A DNA stretch of 64,000 nucleotides from Streptomyces uncialis (GTDB taxonomy: Bacteria; Actinomycetota; Actinomycetes; Streptomycetales; Streptomycetaceae), in NCBI RefSeq assembly GCF_036250755.1, contig NZ_CP109583.1:8612001-8676000 (forward strand), given 5' to 3'. Numbering within the stretch: position 1 is the first letter of the stretch; each line of letters starts with the position of its first letter. A model generated the notes under the pieces. It made no database searches. It saw nothing but the letters and a program-made list of their open reading frames with translations, and was not told the DNA's origin. The position numbers and the translations under genes were made by a program. Below, in pieces: positions 17,899-27,231 of this stretch.

Positions 17899-18621
17899 TC
17901 AGCGGGCCACGGACCGGGTGCCGCTGCGGGCCGTGGACACCCGGAGCGCGCCGTCGGGTCCGGGCCGCACCACCACATCGGCCAGGTGCGCGCCGCGGTC
18001 GGGGGGCCGCGCGGCCTCGCCGACCCCCAGCACCCGCGCCCCCGCGGCCCGCGCGGCGGCCACGCCCGCCGCGGAATCCTCGACCGCGAGACAGGAACCG
18101 GGCGGCACACCGAGCAGCGCGGCACCGCGCAGGAAGCCCTCCGGGTCCGGCTTCCCCCGCTCCACGTCCTCCGCGCACACCAGATGGACCGGGCGGGGCA
18201 GACCGGCCGCCGCCAGCCGGCTCAGCGCGACCTCACGGGCCGCCGAGGTGACGATCGCCCAGCGGTCCGCGTCCAGCGCGGCGAGGAGTCCGCGCACCCC
18301 GGGCAGGGGTGCGATGCCCTCGGTGTCCTCGACGGACAGCCGGTGCAGCCAGCGGAACTCCTCCTCCGCGTCCGCCCAGGGGGCGACCAGGGGGATGAAC
18401 TCCGTGTCCCTGCGCCCGTGCGACCGGGCCAGCACCTCGTCCGGCCGGGCGCCCACCCGCCGGGCCCAGCGCACCGTATGACGCTCGATCGCCGCCAGCG
18501 ACGAGACGAGCGTGCCGTCCAGGTCGAACAGGAACGCGCGGACCGACCACGGTCCGGCGGCGCCCGCCCGCTCAGGTGTCCGCGGCGCGAACCCCCCGGC
18601 GAGGTCCGGAGGTCGGGGCAT
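17899..18621 (-). CDS. HAD-superfamily phosphatase
   Basis: This 240-residue protein has HAD motif I in FLFDLDGTLVSS, motif II in AIVTSAARE and motifs III/IV in GKPDPEGFL...CLAVEDSAAGVAAA. It is closest to beta-phosphoglucomutase/phosphoglycolate-type phosphatases. The ATG overlaps the preceding stop by 1 nt, so it is coupled to the glycosyltransferase-like gene. Inference: it dephosphorylates a sugar phosphate or a phosphorylated intermediate. The substrate is unknown. Confidence 0.85.
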   Translation of the reverse strand: MPRPPDLAGGFAPRTPERAGAAGPWSVRAFLFDLDGTLVSSLAAIERHTVRWARRVGARPDEVLARSHGRRDTEFIPLVAPWADAEEEFRWLHRLSVEDTEGIAPLPGVRGLLAALDADRWAIVTSAAREVALSRLAAAGLPRPVHLVCAEDVERGKPDPEGFLRGAALLGVPPGSCLAVEDSAAGVAAARAAGARVLGVGEAARPPDRGAHLADVVVRPGPDGALRVSTARSGTRSVAR

Positions 18622-20519
18622 CACAGTCTCCCTCTCACGGCGTCGAAGCGGATGCGGCGGTACTCCTGGGCGAGCGCGTCCAGGGCCGGGGAGGCCGCGT
18701 GGGCGGTCAGGAACCTGCTGGGCGCGCCGCTGCGCACCCCGGCGGCCGAGGTGAAGGACACCGGAAGGATTCCCTTGCCGGGGCGCCGATCGGTGCCGGG
18801 GGAGTCCCACCAGTCGGCCTCCGCCCGTGCCAGGCGGGGCAGCAGGGCCACCCACCGCGCCGGGTCGTCGGCAACCGGCGCGGACGGGTCCGCCCCGGTG
18901 GTGGACAGCAGCCCGAGGAGCGCCGTACTACGGGTGCGGAACCAGGTGGGCCCGTGCGCGCGGACCCCGTGCGCCAGCGCCAGCAGACCGCGTACGGTGG
19001 GGCGTTCACAGCTCAGCAGTTCCAGCACGGCGCCGCCGTCCGCGCCGGGCAGCGCGGTGGGGTCAGGGGCGTCCGACGCGGCCAGGTACGACAGCGCGCC
19101 GCCGCCCGAGTGACGCGCCGCCAGCTCCGGGAGGTTCGCCCCGGGGGCGGCCCCGCACCAGGGGCAGGGATGGACGAGCGCCCAGGTGGCGGGCGGCCGG
19201 GGCGCCGCTCCGGACAGGACCGCCGCCTCCCTGACCGCCATCTCCGACACGGCCTCGCGCACCCCCGCGTCCGGCCCGGCCTCCGAGGACAGGGCGGTGG
19301 ACCCGTCCGCGCTCCGCCCCGGGCGACCGGCCTCGTTCCCGGCACGCCGGCCCAGTTCCAGCGCGCGGCGCGCCCACTCCACCGTCCCCTCCAGTTCCCC
19401 GGGCCCCAGCTCGGCCGCGTCCAGCGGCGCGAGCCCCGAACGGATCCAGGAGCGCAACGCCTCGTCACGGTCCCGTAGCCGCACCGGGCCGGGCGGGCGG
19501 TCCCACGCGGTGCGTGACACATCGTGGCCGAGCAGCCAGGCGGCGGCGCCCAGTTCCGTCCGCGCGGGCCGGGACAGCGACGTCACCGCGTCCTGGTCGC
19601 GCCGCTCCTCCAGGCTGTGGAGATCGGCCCGGACCCGGGCGGGGTCCGCACCGGTCCAGCCGGCCCAGTCGGTCCAGTCCCAGCCGAAGGGGTGCTCCAG
19701 CGGCTCCCGGGCCCCGGGCCTCAGGAGCCGAACCGCGCACCGCGAGTCCTGGAGTTCGACCGCGTAGGGCCGTCCGACCGTGCCCGAGCGCGGGGGGAAC
19801 ACGCGCGGTCCGGGCCGCTGCCAGTGCTCGACGGGCGGCGTGGCGGTTCCCACCGGGACCGTGGCGTGGCGCGGGCCGTGCGCGTCGTTCCCGGCGAGGC
19901 TGGGCCCGCCGCCGTGCTCCAGCAGATGCGGCACCGACGCGGTCACCGGATACCCCTTCTGGGCGCAGAAGCCCACCACCAGCTCGTCGTCGTCGCGGAA
20001 GTCGTCGGGGAATCGCCCCAGATGAGCGGCGAGCTCGCGGGCGGCCCCGGCCGGCAGGACGAGGCCGAGGGTCGGTACCCACTCGTGGTGCCCCAGCGGG
20101 GCCCAGGACTGCCCGGCGACGGCCGCGCAGCGCACCAGATAGGAGTTGTGGGGGCTGTTCCAGTTCGTGTAGAGCGCCAGGGCGTGGTCGGGCCGCTGGG
20201 CGACGGCCGCGGTGAGCTGTTCGGCGAATCCGGGACAGAGGGTGACGTCGTCCTGGAGCACCAGATGATGGGTGGCGCCGGGGTCGACCGACGCCCAGGC
20301 CAGCTTGGCCGTCCGCAGCGGACTGGGCGGCCCGGTGGGGTCGGGGTCCATGACGACCCGTGCGTCCAGCGGCCGGCAGGACGCCACCAGATCGGTCAAC
20401 GACCGGCCGCGAAGCGGGTGGTGCATCACCGCCACACTGATCCGGAGGCGATCACCCGCAGCGTCCGCCGCACGGCCACCGCGGTCCTCGACGCCGGTCC
20501 CGGTCCGCGAGAGGGTCAC
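18621..20519 (-). CDS. Large glycosyltransferase-like protein with a C-terminal CxxC region
   Basis: About 632 residues from GTG 20519; the exact start is uncertain because several GTG codons are in frame and the RBS is weak. The N-terminal half (residues about 25-260) looks like a GT-A glycosyltransferase: ISVAVMHHPLRGRSL, then an LQDDVTLCPG acidic motif and AGNDAHGPRH. The C-terminal half is not recognised; it holds HPCPWCGA, a possible metal site, within an alpha-helical region. It begins the leftward operon with the HAD phosphatase. It may glycosylate the product or an intermediate. Confidence 0.55.
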   Translation of the reverse strand: MTLSRTGTGVEDRGGRAADAAGDRLRISVAVMHHPLRGRSLTDLVASCRPLDARVVMDPDPTGPPSPLRTAKLAWASVDPGATHHLVLQDDVTLCPGFAEQLTAAVAQRPDHALALYTNWNSPHNSYLVRCAAVAGQSWAPLGHHEWVPTLGLVLPAGAARELAAHLGRFPDDFRDDDELVVGFCAQKGYPVTASVPHLLEHGGGPSLAGNDAHGPRHATVPVGTATPPVEHWQRPGPRVFPPRSGTVGRPYAVELQDSRCAVRLLRPGAREPLEHPFGWDWTDWAGWTGADPARVRADLHSLEERRDQDAVTSLSRPARTELGAAAWLLGHDVSRTAWDRPPGPVRLRDRDEALRSWIRSGLAPLDAAELGPGELEGTVEWARRALELGRRAGNEAGRPGRSADGSTALSSEAGPDAGVREAVSEMAVREAAVLSGAAPRPPATWALVHPCPWCGAAPGANLPELAARHSGGGALSYLAASDAPDPTALPGADGGAVLELLSCERPTVRGLLALAHGVRAHGPTWFRTRSTALLGLLSTTGADPSAPVADDPARWVALLPRLARAEADWWDSPGTDRRPGKGILPVSFTSAAGVRSGAPSRFLTAHAASPALDALAQEYRRIRFDAVRGRL

Positions 20520-21275
20520 GACGACTTCGACCCCTTCGGGCCGGACCGCGGCCCGCGGTGGACCGCCCTGTTCGCCGCGGCCCCCGGGGAAGTGGCGGGT
20601 CCCGTCCCGGGCACGGGGACGGGGGCACGGCGGAGCACCGTCGGTGCGGAGGATGTTCCGCTGCGGTGCACGGGGCTTCGGGCCGACACGGGGACTCCTT
20701 CTGCGCGGTGGACTCACGGACGGGGCGGGACGGACACCGTGGCCGGGCAACGGCCCTGGAAGGGTGGGACCCGGTCACTCCCGGTCGCCGGACCCGCCTT
20801 CGCGCCGGAACGTCCGTCGCTCCCATGAAGCCCCGGGACGAAACAGGAGGACCGATCCTTCCCCGGCCGTCCGGAGGCCGTTCGGTCCCGGTCCCTGAAG
20901 CGTGCGGAGCCGCCCGTCGGCCGGTCGATGAAGGCTCGCGAATCCATGCCGACCGTGTCAAGGAACTTCACCGCCGCCCGGTCCGCCGCCCCGTGGACCA
21001 CTTCTTCCCCCGCACTCGATGACAACGGACCCCGGTGCACCGCCGTCACGAACCCGGTCACCACCGGCGGCGGCACACCCCGGGATGACATCGAATGGAC
21101 CGGAAGTAGCTGCCAACCGCGCGGCGGGGGCAGCCCGCTCCCGGCCCGCTAGCCTCGGAACGAGAGGTGCTCTCCGCGGCCCTGACGGGGGCGCGTCCGT
21201 GGCGCACACCGGACGGCTCCCCGCGTACAGCGCTTGTGGTCCCATCAGCCAGCCCCACCTCGCGGAGGACGTGCC
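20520..21275. other. Divergent intergenic region (about 756 bp)
   Basis: No gene is supported here. The frames that cross it lack an RBS and family similarity. It must hold the promoters for the leftward glycosyltransferase-like operon and the rightward ACP/KAS III operon. A TAGCCT hexamer at 21150-21155 could be a -10 for the latter. Confidence 0.4.
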
Positions 21276-21533
21276 ATGGAGCAGCAAGAGGTCGCCGAGC
21301 ACATCAAGGCATCGCTGGAGGCGGTTCTCCAGCGGGAGGTCGTGGGGCTGAACGCCGACAGCCGGCTGTTCGAGGATCTCTCCCTGGACTCGATGAGCGT
21401 TCTGGAGCTGCTGCTGACCCTGGAGGACACGATCGGTCTGGAGATCGACCCGGACGAGCTCGACGCGGAGGTGTTCCGGTCGTTCGGGAGCCTGTCCGAC
21501 TACGTGGTGGGCCAGTTGCGGAAGGCGGCGTGA
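21276..21533 (+). CDS. Second discrete acyl carrier protein
   Basis: This 85-residue carrier protein starts at an ATG with GCGGAGGAC upstream. The phosphopantetheine serine is in LFEDLSLDSMSVLELLLTLED. It is followed 31 nt later by the KAS III-like gene, so it is the likely partner carrier for that ketosynthase or for the free adenylation enzyme downstream. Confidence 0.9.
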   Translation: MEQQEVAEHIKASLEAVLQREVVGLNADSRLFEDLSLDSMSVLELLLTLEDTIGLEIDPDELDAEVFRSFGSLSDYVVGQLRKAA

Positions 21534-21564
21534 GCGGCCGCGCGCCGCGGACGGGGGACGGACC

Positions 21565-22527
21565 GTGACGATCACCATGTCCCGGGTGGCGGTACGGGTG
21601 CCCGACGGGCGGGACGGGGTCGACGAGATCCTGGCACGGTACGACCGGCCCCGGGCCGAACGACGGCTGTTCACCCGGATCTACGGGCTGCGCACCAGCC
21701 CGGTGTTCTCCGCGGGGGAGAGCCTGCTGGAGCAACTGCTGGACGCCGGACGGGAAGCCCTCGCCGGCCGGCGGGCCGCCCTGGTGCTCTACGGCCACAC
21801 CCTGCTGGTGCAGCCGTTCGGGCATCACGACGAGTTCGTGTCGGAGATCCGCGACCGGCTCGCCCTGCCCGGGGTCCCCGTGTACGGGATCTCCCGGATC
21901 AACTGCGCGTCGGTGCTGCGCGGCGCCGACCTCGCCGACCGCTTCCTGAATCGTCCGTCCGCCGCTCCCGAGGACACCGTGCTCGTGCTCGGCGGCGACC
22001 AGGGAAGCATGGGGGACATGTCCCGCGTCATCCCGGGGGTCGCGGTCTGCGGGGACGCCGCGGCGGCCTTCGTCATGGGCCGCGAGGGGACGAACCACCG
22101 TGGCCGGTACCGCTATCTGGGCGGGGCGGCGGCCCGCGACGACCGGTTCCACCGCAATCTGCGGATGACACCGGAGGAGAGCCGGGCGTTCGGTGCCGCC
22201 TGTGTCGAGGGCATGGCGGGCGTGGTGGACGCCGCCCTGGAACGGACGGGACTGCGCCGCGACGAGGTGGACTGGATCATGCCGCACATGTCCAACGCCT
22301 TCGTCTGGCGCGCGGTCGGCGGAGCGCTGGGCATCCCGATGGAGCGGATCTGCCTCGATCTGCTGCCCGATCAGGGCCACCTCTTCGGAGTGGACGCGCT
22401 GACCGCGCTCGACCACGCCGACCGCACCGGCCGACTCCGGCCGGGCCAGCGGTGCGTACTGGCCGCGCAGGGCATGGGCGCCTACTTCCAGGCGGCCGTC
22501 GTCGAGGTGACGGACGACGCGCCATGA
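21565..22527 (+). CDS. KAS III-family ketoacyl synthase-like enzyme
   Basis: This 320-residue protein has the thiolase fold of KAS III. The candidate nucleophile is in GISRINCASVLRGADL, the histidine in DWIMPHMSNAFVW, and the third catalytic region reads LPDQGHLFGVDAL, with His where FabH has the Asn of its GN motif. So the triad is Cys-His-His-like. Members of such subgroups act in secondary metabolism as condensing or acyl-transfer enzymes. It lies between an ACP and an unrecognised gene. Reaction and substrate are not known. Confidence 0.75.
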   Translation: MTITMSRVAVRVPDGRDGVDEILARYDRPRAERRLFTRIYGLRTSPVFSAGESLLEQLLDAGREALAGRRAALVLYGHTLLVQPFGHHDEFVSEIRDRLALPGVPVYGISRINCASVLRGADLADRFLNRPSAAPEDTVLVLGGDQGSMGDMSRVIPGVAVCGDAAAAFVMGREGTNHRGRYRYLGGAAARDDRFHRNLRMTPEESRAFGAACVEGMAGVVDAALERTGLRRDEVDWIMPHMSNAFVWRAVGGALGIPMERICLDLLPDQGHLFGVDALTALDHADRTGRLRPGQRCVLAAQGMGAYFQAAVVEVTDDAP

Positions 22528-22612
22528 CACGACGAGGACGGCAGGACGCGCACCGCGTCCGCGTCGCCGTGGGCACCCCGCGGCATACGACCACGCGAGC
22601 CGGAGGCGCCCT

Positions 22613-23407
22613 GTGAGCACCGGAGCCCCCCAGCTGTCCGTGGTCGCCCTCGCCGTCGCCACGGAGGAGGACCCGCGGTACCACGACCCCCGGCGGTCAC
22701 GGGACACCGAGGACATGGCCGGACTGTTCGGCGGCTGGGACACGGCGCGGGAGGACGAGGGCGACGGCCTGCTCGCCGCGTACCTGGCCTCCGTGGCGCA
22801 GTACAGCGGAGCGCCGCCGTCCGAACTGCGCATGCTCACCGCACCGCCGGACGGCGAGGACATCGCGAGGACGGCCCTGAGCCGGCTGGGCCCGCCGCCG
22901 GGTCCGCAGCCCTTCGTCCTGGTGCAGGCATCGGCCGACCGGGACATGCTCAGCGCGGCCCTGCCCCGGCTCGTCCATGAGAGCCGGTGGCCCGTCACGG
23001 AGGACCTGGGCCTCACCCATCTCGGAGATCTGGGCGGCACCGCCGTGGTGGGCCTGGTCTCCTGGTGGGCGGACGCCCGCTCCGGGGCGACGGCCCTGGT
23101 CGTCGACCAGCCATTGTTCGCCCTCGCCGGGGCCCTGCCCGCGCGGCTGACCGCCGTGGCGCTGCGCTTCGGCGACGGCGACGGCCCCCTGCACGTCCTC
23201 GACCAGGGAGAGGGACGCCCGCCGCCCGCGGCGGACCGAAGCTTCCACGGCCCGGGAGCCTGCGGCGGCTGGCCGGAACTGCATCATGCCCTTCACCACG
23301 ACGAACTGCGCCCGGATGACCGGATCCTGGTGCGCTGCGGTGCGGAGGAACAGCGTTCCTGGGTCCTGCTGCGCCGTACCGCGAGCGCCCTCGGCGAAGG
23401 CCGGTGA
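22613..23407 (+). CDS. Unrecognised protein, possible KAS III companion
   Basis: This 264-residue protein starts at GTG 22613 with GGAGGC 6 nt upstream. I do not recognise a family. Its alternating hydrophobic strands (FVLVQASADRDML; GDLGGTAVVGLVSWWAD; ATALVVDQPLFAL) faintly recall half of a thiolase fold, but no catalytic cysteine motif is seen. It is 85 nt behind the KAS III-like gene and followed by a hairpin terminator, so it ends that operon. It may be a non-catalytic partner. Confidence 0.6.
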   Translation: MSTGAPQLSVVALAVATEEDPRYHDPRRSRDTEDMAGLFGGWDTAREDEGDGLLAAYLASVAQYSGAPPSELRMLTAPPDGEDIARTALSRLGPPPGPQPFVLVQASADRDMLSAALPRLVHESRWPVTEDLGLTHLGDLGGTAVVGLVSWWADARSGATALVVDQPLFALAGALPARLTAVALRFGDGDGPLHVLDQGEGRPPPAADRSFHGPGACGGWPELHHALHHDELRPDDRILVRCGAEEQRSWVLLRRTASALGEGR

Positions 23408-23410
23408 GCA

Positions 23411-23434
23411 CCGCCGGGAACGGCACCCCGGCGG
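23411..23434 (+). terminator. Hairpin terminator of the ACP/KAS III operon
   Basis: An 8-bp GC stem (23411-23418 with 23427-23434) with an 8-nt loop starts 4 nt after the stop codon. Confidence 0.6.
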
Positions 23435-23594
23435 GACGAAGGGCCCGGGCCCCGGTACGCCCCGGCCTGCGGCCGCCGTGCCGCCCGGAGGACCACCGGC
23501 CCTCGGGGAGGAGCGCGGCAGGCATCGCCATATGACCCTGGCCATGGCCGAACGCGCTTGCCCGGCCCGCCCGTACGTCCGGTGACGGGACTCC

Positions 23595-23640
23595 GGAGGC
23601 ACGGGCACGGGCACGGGCCCGGAGGCACGGGCACGGGTGC
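23595..23640. repeat. Short GGCACG tandem repeat
   Basis: A GGAGGCACGGGCACGGG unit occurs twice (23595 and 23621), with further CACGGG copies between. It is non-coding and of no known role, probably slippage-prone sequence. Confidence 0.6.
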
Positions 23641-23911
23641 TTCCCGCTCGTCCACCCGTGCCCTCCCGGGTCCGGAGGAGGTCCGGTCACCCGGGTCACC
23701 GGCCGACGCCCGGCGCCGGACGGCCGCGGTCCGTATCCGTCGGCCCGGCACCGGGCATGACACGGACCCGGCACCGCCGAGCGCGCCCGACGCGCCGTCG
23801 GCCACCCGCGCGCAACCGCTGAATCCAGCCAGAGATCAGCGGACAAATCGGTCCGATACTCGGTCGGTTGCCCGGCGAGCGACACCTTCGCGCCACGGGA
23901 GAGGCTTGGTC

Positions 23912-23941
23912 TAGACGATTCGTCGGAGCGCTTGCTAGCTT
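23912..23941 (+). promoter_or_regulatory. Candidate promoter of the SARP gene
   Basis: TAGACG (23912-23917) and TAGCTT (23936-23941) are separated by 18 bp, a fair match to the vegetative -35/-10 pattern. The predicted leader is about 80 nt. Confidence 0.4.
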
Positions 23942-24029
23942 TCGCATCGCTGATCAGCGGGCGTTCCACCAGAGCAATGGCCGAGCAGAGAGATCCGGCT
24001 GCCGTTTCTGTGTGTACGGGGGAGTAGGG

Positions 24030-27000
24030 ATGCGCTTTCGCATGCTCGGACCGCTGGAAGTCACCGGTCCCGACCGCTCCGTCCCCATCACCGCCGAGCG
24101 CCAGCGCGTGCTGCTGGCCCTGCTGTTGATGGAGGCGAACCGGGTGGTCACGGCTGAACGGCTCGTGGACGCGGTGTGGGGCGACTCCCCGCCGTCCACG
24201 GCACGCGGCCAGATCCATATCTGTGTGTCCATGGTCCGGGCCAATCTGGCGAAAGCAGGGCTCACGGATGTGATCCACACCCGCCCCTGGGGCTATGTCG
24301 CCGAGGTCGCGGACGACGATCTCGATCTCCATGTCTTCGACCGCCTCGCGCTGGCCGGCCGCGCCGCCGCCGAGTCCGGCCGCCACGCGGAGGCCGTCTC
24401 CGTCTTCGCCGAGGCCCTGGCCCTGTGGCGCGGGGACATCCATGTCGACAGCGGCGCCGCGCGCACCGCGCTGCAAGCGCCCGTGGCCCGGCTCAACGAA
24501 CAGCGGCTGACCGTCGTGGACCAGTGGGTGGACGCCCAGATGGCACTCGGCCTGCACCAGCAGCTCATCGAGCAGCTGATCGAACTGGTCATGCAGAACC
24601 CGCTGCGCGAACATCTGCGGGCCCAGCTCATGGTCGCGCTGTACCGCTCCGGCCGGCAGGCCGAGGCTCTGGAGGCCTACCGCGGCGGGCGCCAGGTCCT
24701 GATCGACGAACTCGGCATCGAACCGGGCGAGGAACTGCGCCGGGTGCAGGAGGAGATCCTGTCCGGTGCCCTGGACAGCCCGCGGCCGTCCCCCGCCGCG
24801 CCCCCGGCACCCGCGCCGGACGCGCCGGCCGCCGAGGCGCCCCGGGTGCCCCGACTGCTCCCGGGAGCCATCGCGGACTTCACCGGCCGCGACGCACTGG
24901 TCGACCAGCTCACTCACGCCCTGGAGACCGACCCCGCCGACTCGTGCGGCCTGCGGATCATCGCCGTCACCGGCAAGGGCGGGGTCGGCAAGACCACCCT
25001 CGCGGTGCACCTCGGCCATCTGCTGGCCGACCGCTATCCCGACGGACAGCTGTTCGCGAAACTCCGGGGCCCGTCCGGCCGGCCGGTGGCACCGGGACAG
25101 ATCCTGGAACGGTTCCTGCGCAGCCTCGGAGTGCCCGGGGCCGCCATTCCGGCGACCGTCGAGGAACGCGCCGAACTCTTCCGCGACCACATCGCCGACC
25201 GGCGCGTCCTGATCCTGCTCGACGACGCGATCGACGAGGCACAGGTGCGCTGGCTGCTGCCCGGCTCCCCCCACTGCCCCGTCCTGCTCACCAGCCGGTC
25301 CCGGCTGACCGGCCTGGAAGGCACCCACTCCGTCCAGATGGACGTCTTCACCACCGAACAGGCCTTGCAGATGCTCTCCCGGATCATCGGCGCCGAACGG
25401 GTCCAGGTCGACATCCCCAGCGCCCTGGCGCTGATCGACCTCTGCGACGGCCTCGCCCTGGCACTGCGTATCGCCGCCGCCCGGATGGCCGCCCGCCCGC
25501 ACTGGCCCCTCGGCCAGATGGTCGCCCGGCTGCACAACGAGCACGAACGGCTCAACGAACTGACCCACGGCGGGGTCGACGTCCGCGCCAGCCTCGCCGT
25601 CGCCTACCAGGAACTGCCGGTCGACGCCCAGTGCCTCTTCCGAAGACTGTCCGTCCTCGAAGCCACGGAGTTCTCCTCCTGGGTGGCCGCGCCGCTGCTG
25701 GGAACGGACGTGGCGACGGCCGAGGACACCCTGGAACGCCTGGTCGACGCGCAGCTCGTCGACGTCGAACTGGTCGACGGCTGCCGCGCCCGCTACCGGC
25801 TGCACAGCCTGGTCCGTGTCTACTCCCAGGAATGCCTGGCCGAGAAGGAGAGCACACCGCAGCGCGCGGCCGTGCTCAGCAGGGTGCTCAGCACCTGGCT
25901 GTACCTCCTGGAGGAGGCCCAGCGCCGGGTGTACCAGGGCGACCACGCCCTGCATGGCACCGCACCGCGCCGCGCCCTGGACCGATGGGTGGTCGACCGC
26001 GAGGTGGCCGACCCGATGGTCTGGTTCGAGGAGGAACGCACCAGCCTGATCACCGCCGTACGGCAGGCCGCCGCGGCGGGTCACGACGAACTGTGCTGGG
26101 ACCTCGCCCTGACGCTGGTCACGATGTTCGAGAACTACAACTACTTCGACGACTGGCGCACCACACACGAGGTCGCGCTGGCCGTCACCCGGCACAACGA
26201 CAACCGCCGCGGCCAGGCCGCGATGCTGTACTCACTCGGCTCCCTGCATATGTTCGAGTACCGCCTCGACGAGGCCGGCAGCCGGCTGGGCGCGGCCCGC
26301 AAGCTGTTCCGCGAGGTCGGCGACCGGCACGGCCAGGCGCTCGCCATCCGCAACCTCGCCTTCATCGACCAGGTGCGGGGCCGCCGCGACGAGGCGATGG
26401 ACGGCTACGAGGAGGCGCTCGCCAAGCTCGACCAGGCGGGCGACCCGACAACCGAGGCCCACATCCTGGGCAGCATGGCGCAGATCCAGCTGGACCGCGG
26501 CCTCGTCACGGAGGCCAAGCGCACCCTGGAGACCGCGCTCGCGCTCCTCCAGCACTCCGGCGGCCACCGCATCCGCGCGCAGACGCTCTGCCGCCTGGGC
26601 GAGGCACATCTGGAGACCGGCGACCTGGCAGCCGCCGAACGCGCCTTCACCGAGGGCATGGAGAGCATCCGCGCCGCCGGTGACCAGGTGGGCGAGGCCC
26701 ACGCCCTGCGGGGCCTGGCCACCGCGCGGCACAGACAGGGCGCGCACACCGCGGCCCTGGAGATGCTGGAACGCGCCGTCGCCATCGCGGACCGCGTCAA
26801 CGAACGATTCACCGCCGGCCGGATCCGGCTCACCCTGGGCGAGGTGACCGCCGAACAGCGGCGCTACGTCCTGGCCCGGGAACACACGGCCGCCGCCCTG
26901 GAGATCTTCCAGCGGATCGACGCGGCGGGCTGGCGGGACCGGGCGATACGGGTGCTCAAGGACATCGACGCCGAGTCGGCCGAAGCCCCGGCGCCGAGTT

Positions 27001-27074
27001 GGTCCCTCTGGGGGCACGGCCCGTCGGCGCCACGGCTGGAGACCTCCGCGACGCGCCCGGGAGCCAGGCGCTGA
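24030..27074 (+). CDS. SARP-family pathway regulator, AfsR-like (HTH-BTAD-NB-ARC-TPR)
   Basis: This 1014-residue protein starts at ATG 24030 (MRFRMLGPLEV, the typical SARP beginning) with GGGGGAGTAGGG upstream. Domains are a winged-helix DNA-binding domain (about 1-95), BTAD (about 100-250, ending LGIEPGEELRRVQEEIL), a Pro/Ala linker, an NB-ARC ATPase (FTGRDALVDQL; Walker A VTGKGGVGKTTLAVHLGH; LLDDAIDEAQ) and C-terminal TPR repeats (about 730-990). SARPs activate antibiotic clusters by binding heptamer direct repeats that overlap the -35 region. A matching site lies before the ACP operon at 14289-14333. It is probably the cluster activator. Confidence 0.93.
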   Translation: MRFRMLGPLEVTGPDRSVPITAERQRVLLALLLMEANRVVTAERLVDAVWGDSPPSTARGQIHICVSMVRANLAKAGLTDVIHTRPWGYVAEVADDDLDLHVFDRLALAGRAAAESGRHAEAVSVFAEALALWRGDIHVDSGAARTALQAPVARLNEQRLTVVDQWVDAQMALGLHQQLIEQLIELVMQNPLREHLRAQLMVALYRSGRQAEALEAYRGGRQVLIDELGIEPGEELRRVQEEILSGALDSPRPSPAAPPAPAPDAPAAEAPRVPRLLPGAIADFTGRDALVDQLTHALETDPADSCGLRIIAVTGKGGVGKTTLAVHLGHLLADRYPDGQLFAKLRGPSGRPVAPGQILERFLRSLGVPGAAIPATVEERAELFRDHIADRRVLILLDDAIDEAQVRWLLPGSPHCPVLLTSRSRLTGLEGTHSVQMDVFTTEQALQMLSRIIGAERVQVDIPSALALIDLCDGLALALRIAAARMAARPHWPLGQMVARLHNEHERLNELTHGGVDVRASLAVAYQELPVDAQCLFRRLSVLEATEFSSWVAAPLLGTDVATAEDTLERLVDAQLVDVELVDGCRARYRLHSLVRVYSQECLAEKESTPQRAAVLSRVLSTWLYLLEEAQRRVYQGDHALHGTAPRRALDRWVVDREVADPMVWFEEERTSLITAVRQAAAAGHDELCWDLALTLVTMFENYNYFDDWRTTHEVALAVTRHNDNRRGQAAMLYSLGSLHMFEYRLDEAGSRLGAARKLFREVGDRHGQALAIRNLAFIDQVRGRRDEAMDGYEEALAKLDQAGDPTTEAHILGSMAQIQLDRGLVTEAKRTLETALALLQHSGGHRIRAQTLCRLGEAHLETGDLAAAERAFTEGMESIRAAGDQVGEAHALRGLATARHRQGAHTAALEMLERAVAIADRVNERFTAGRIRLTLGEVTAEQRRYVLAREHTAAALEIFQRIDAAGWRDRAIRVLKDIDAESAEAPAPSWSLWGHGPSAPRLETSATRPGARR

Positions 27075-27231
27075 CCGCCGTGAAGGGTGATCCGCGCTGC
27101 GCCCGCGAGCCGCGCCGGCCACGGTGAAAGGTGAGCGGTAGCGACCTGGTAGCGCGAGGGGGGACGGTGTGTGCCCGGTGCGGACGGCACCACGCGGTGA
27201 CACACGACCCCAAGGAAGAGGGCGACGCGGC

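Larger units (their letters stand above)
23435..24029. other. Intergenic region before the SARP gene (595 bp)
   Basis: No gene is supported. The region contains GGCACG-rich tandem repeats near its start and a candidate promoter near its end (both listed separately). Confidence 0.45.

Noticed and set aside
22524..22616. A 30-codon frame (MTRRGRQDAHRV...) exactly bridging the KAS III-like gene and the next gene with overlaps at both ends.
   Set aside because: No RBS of its own, very basic and low-complexity composition; the overlap is probably chance in GC-rich DNA.
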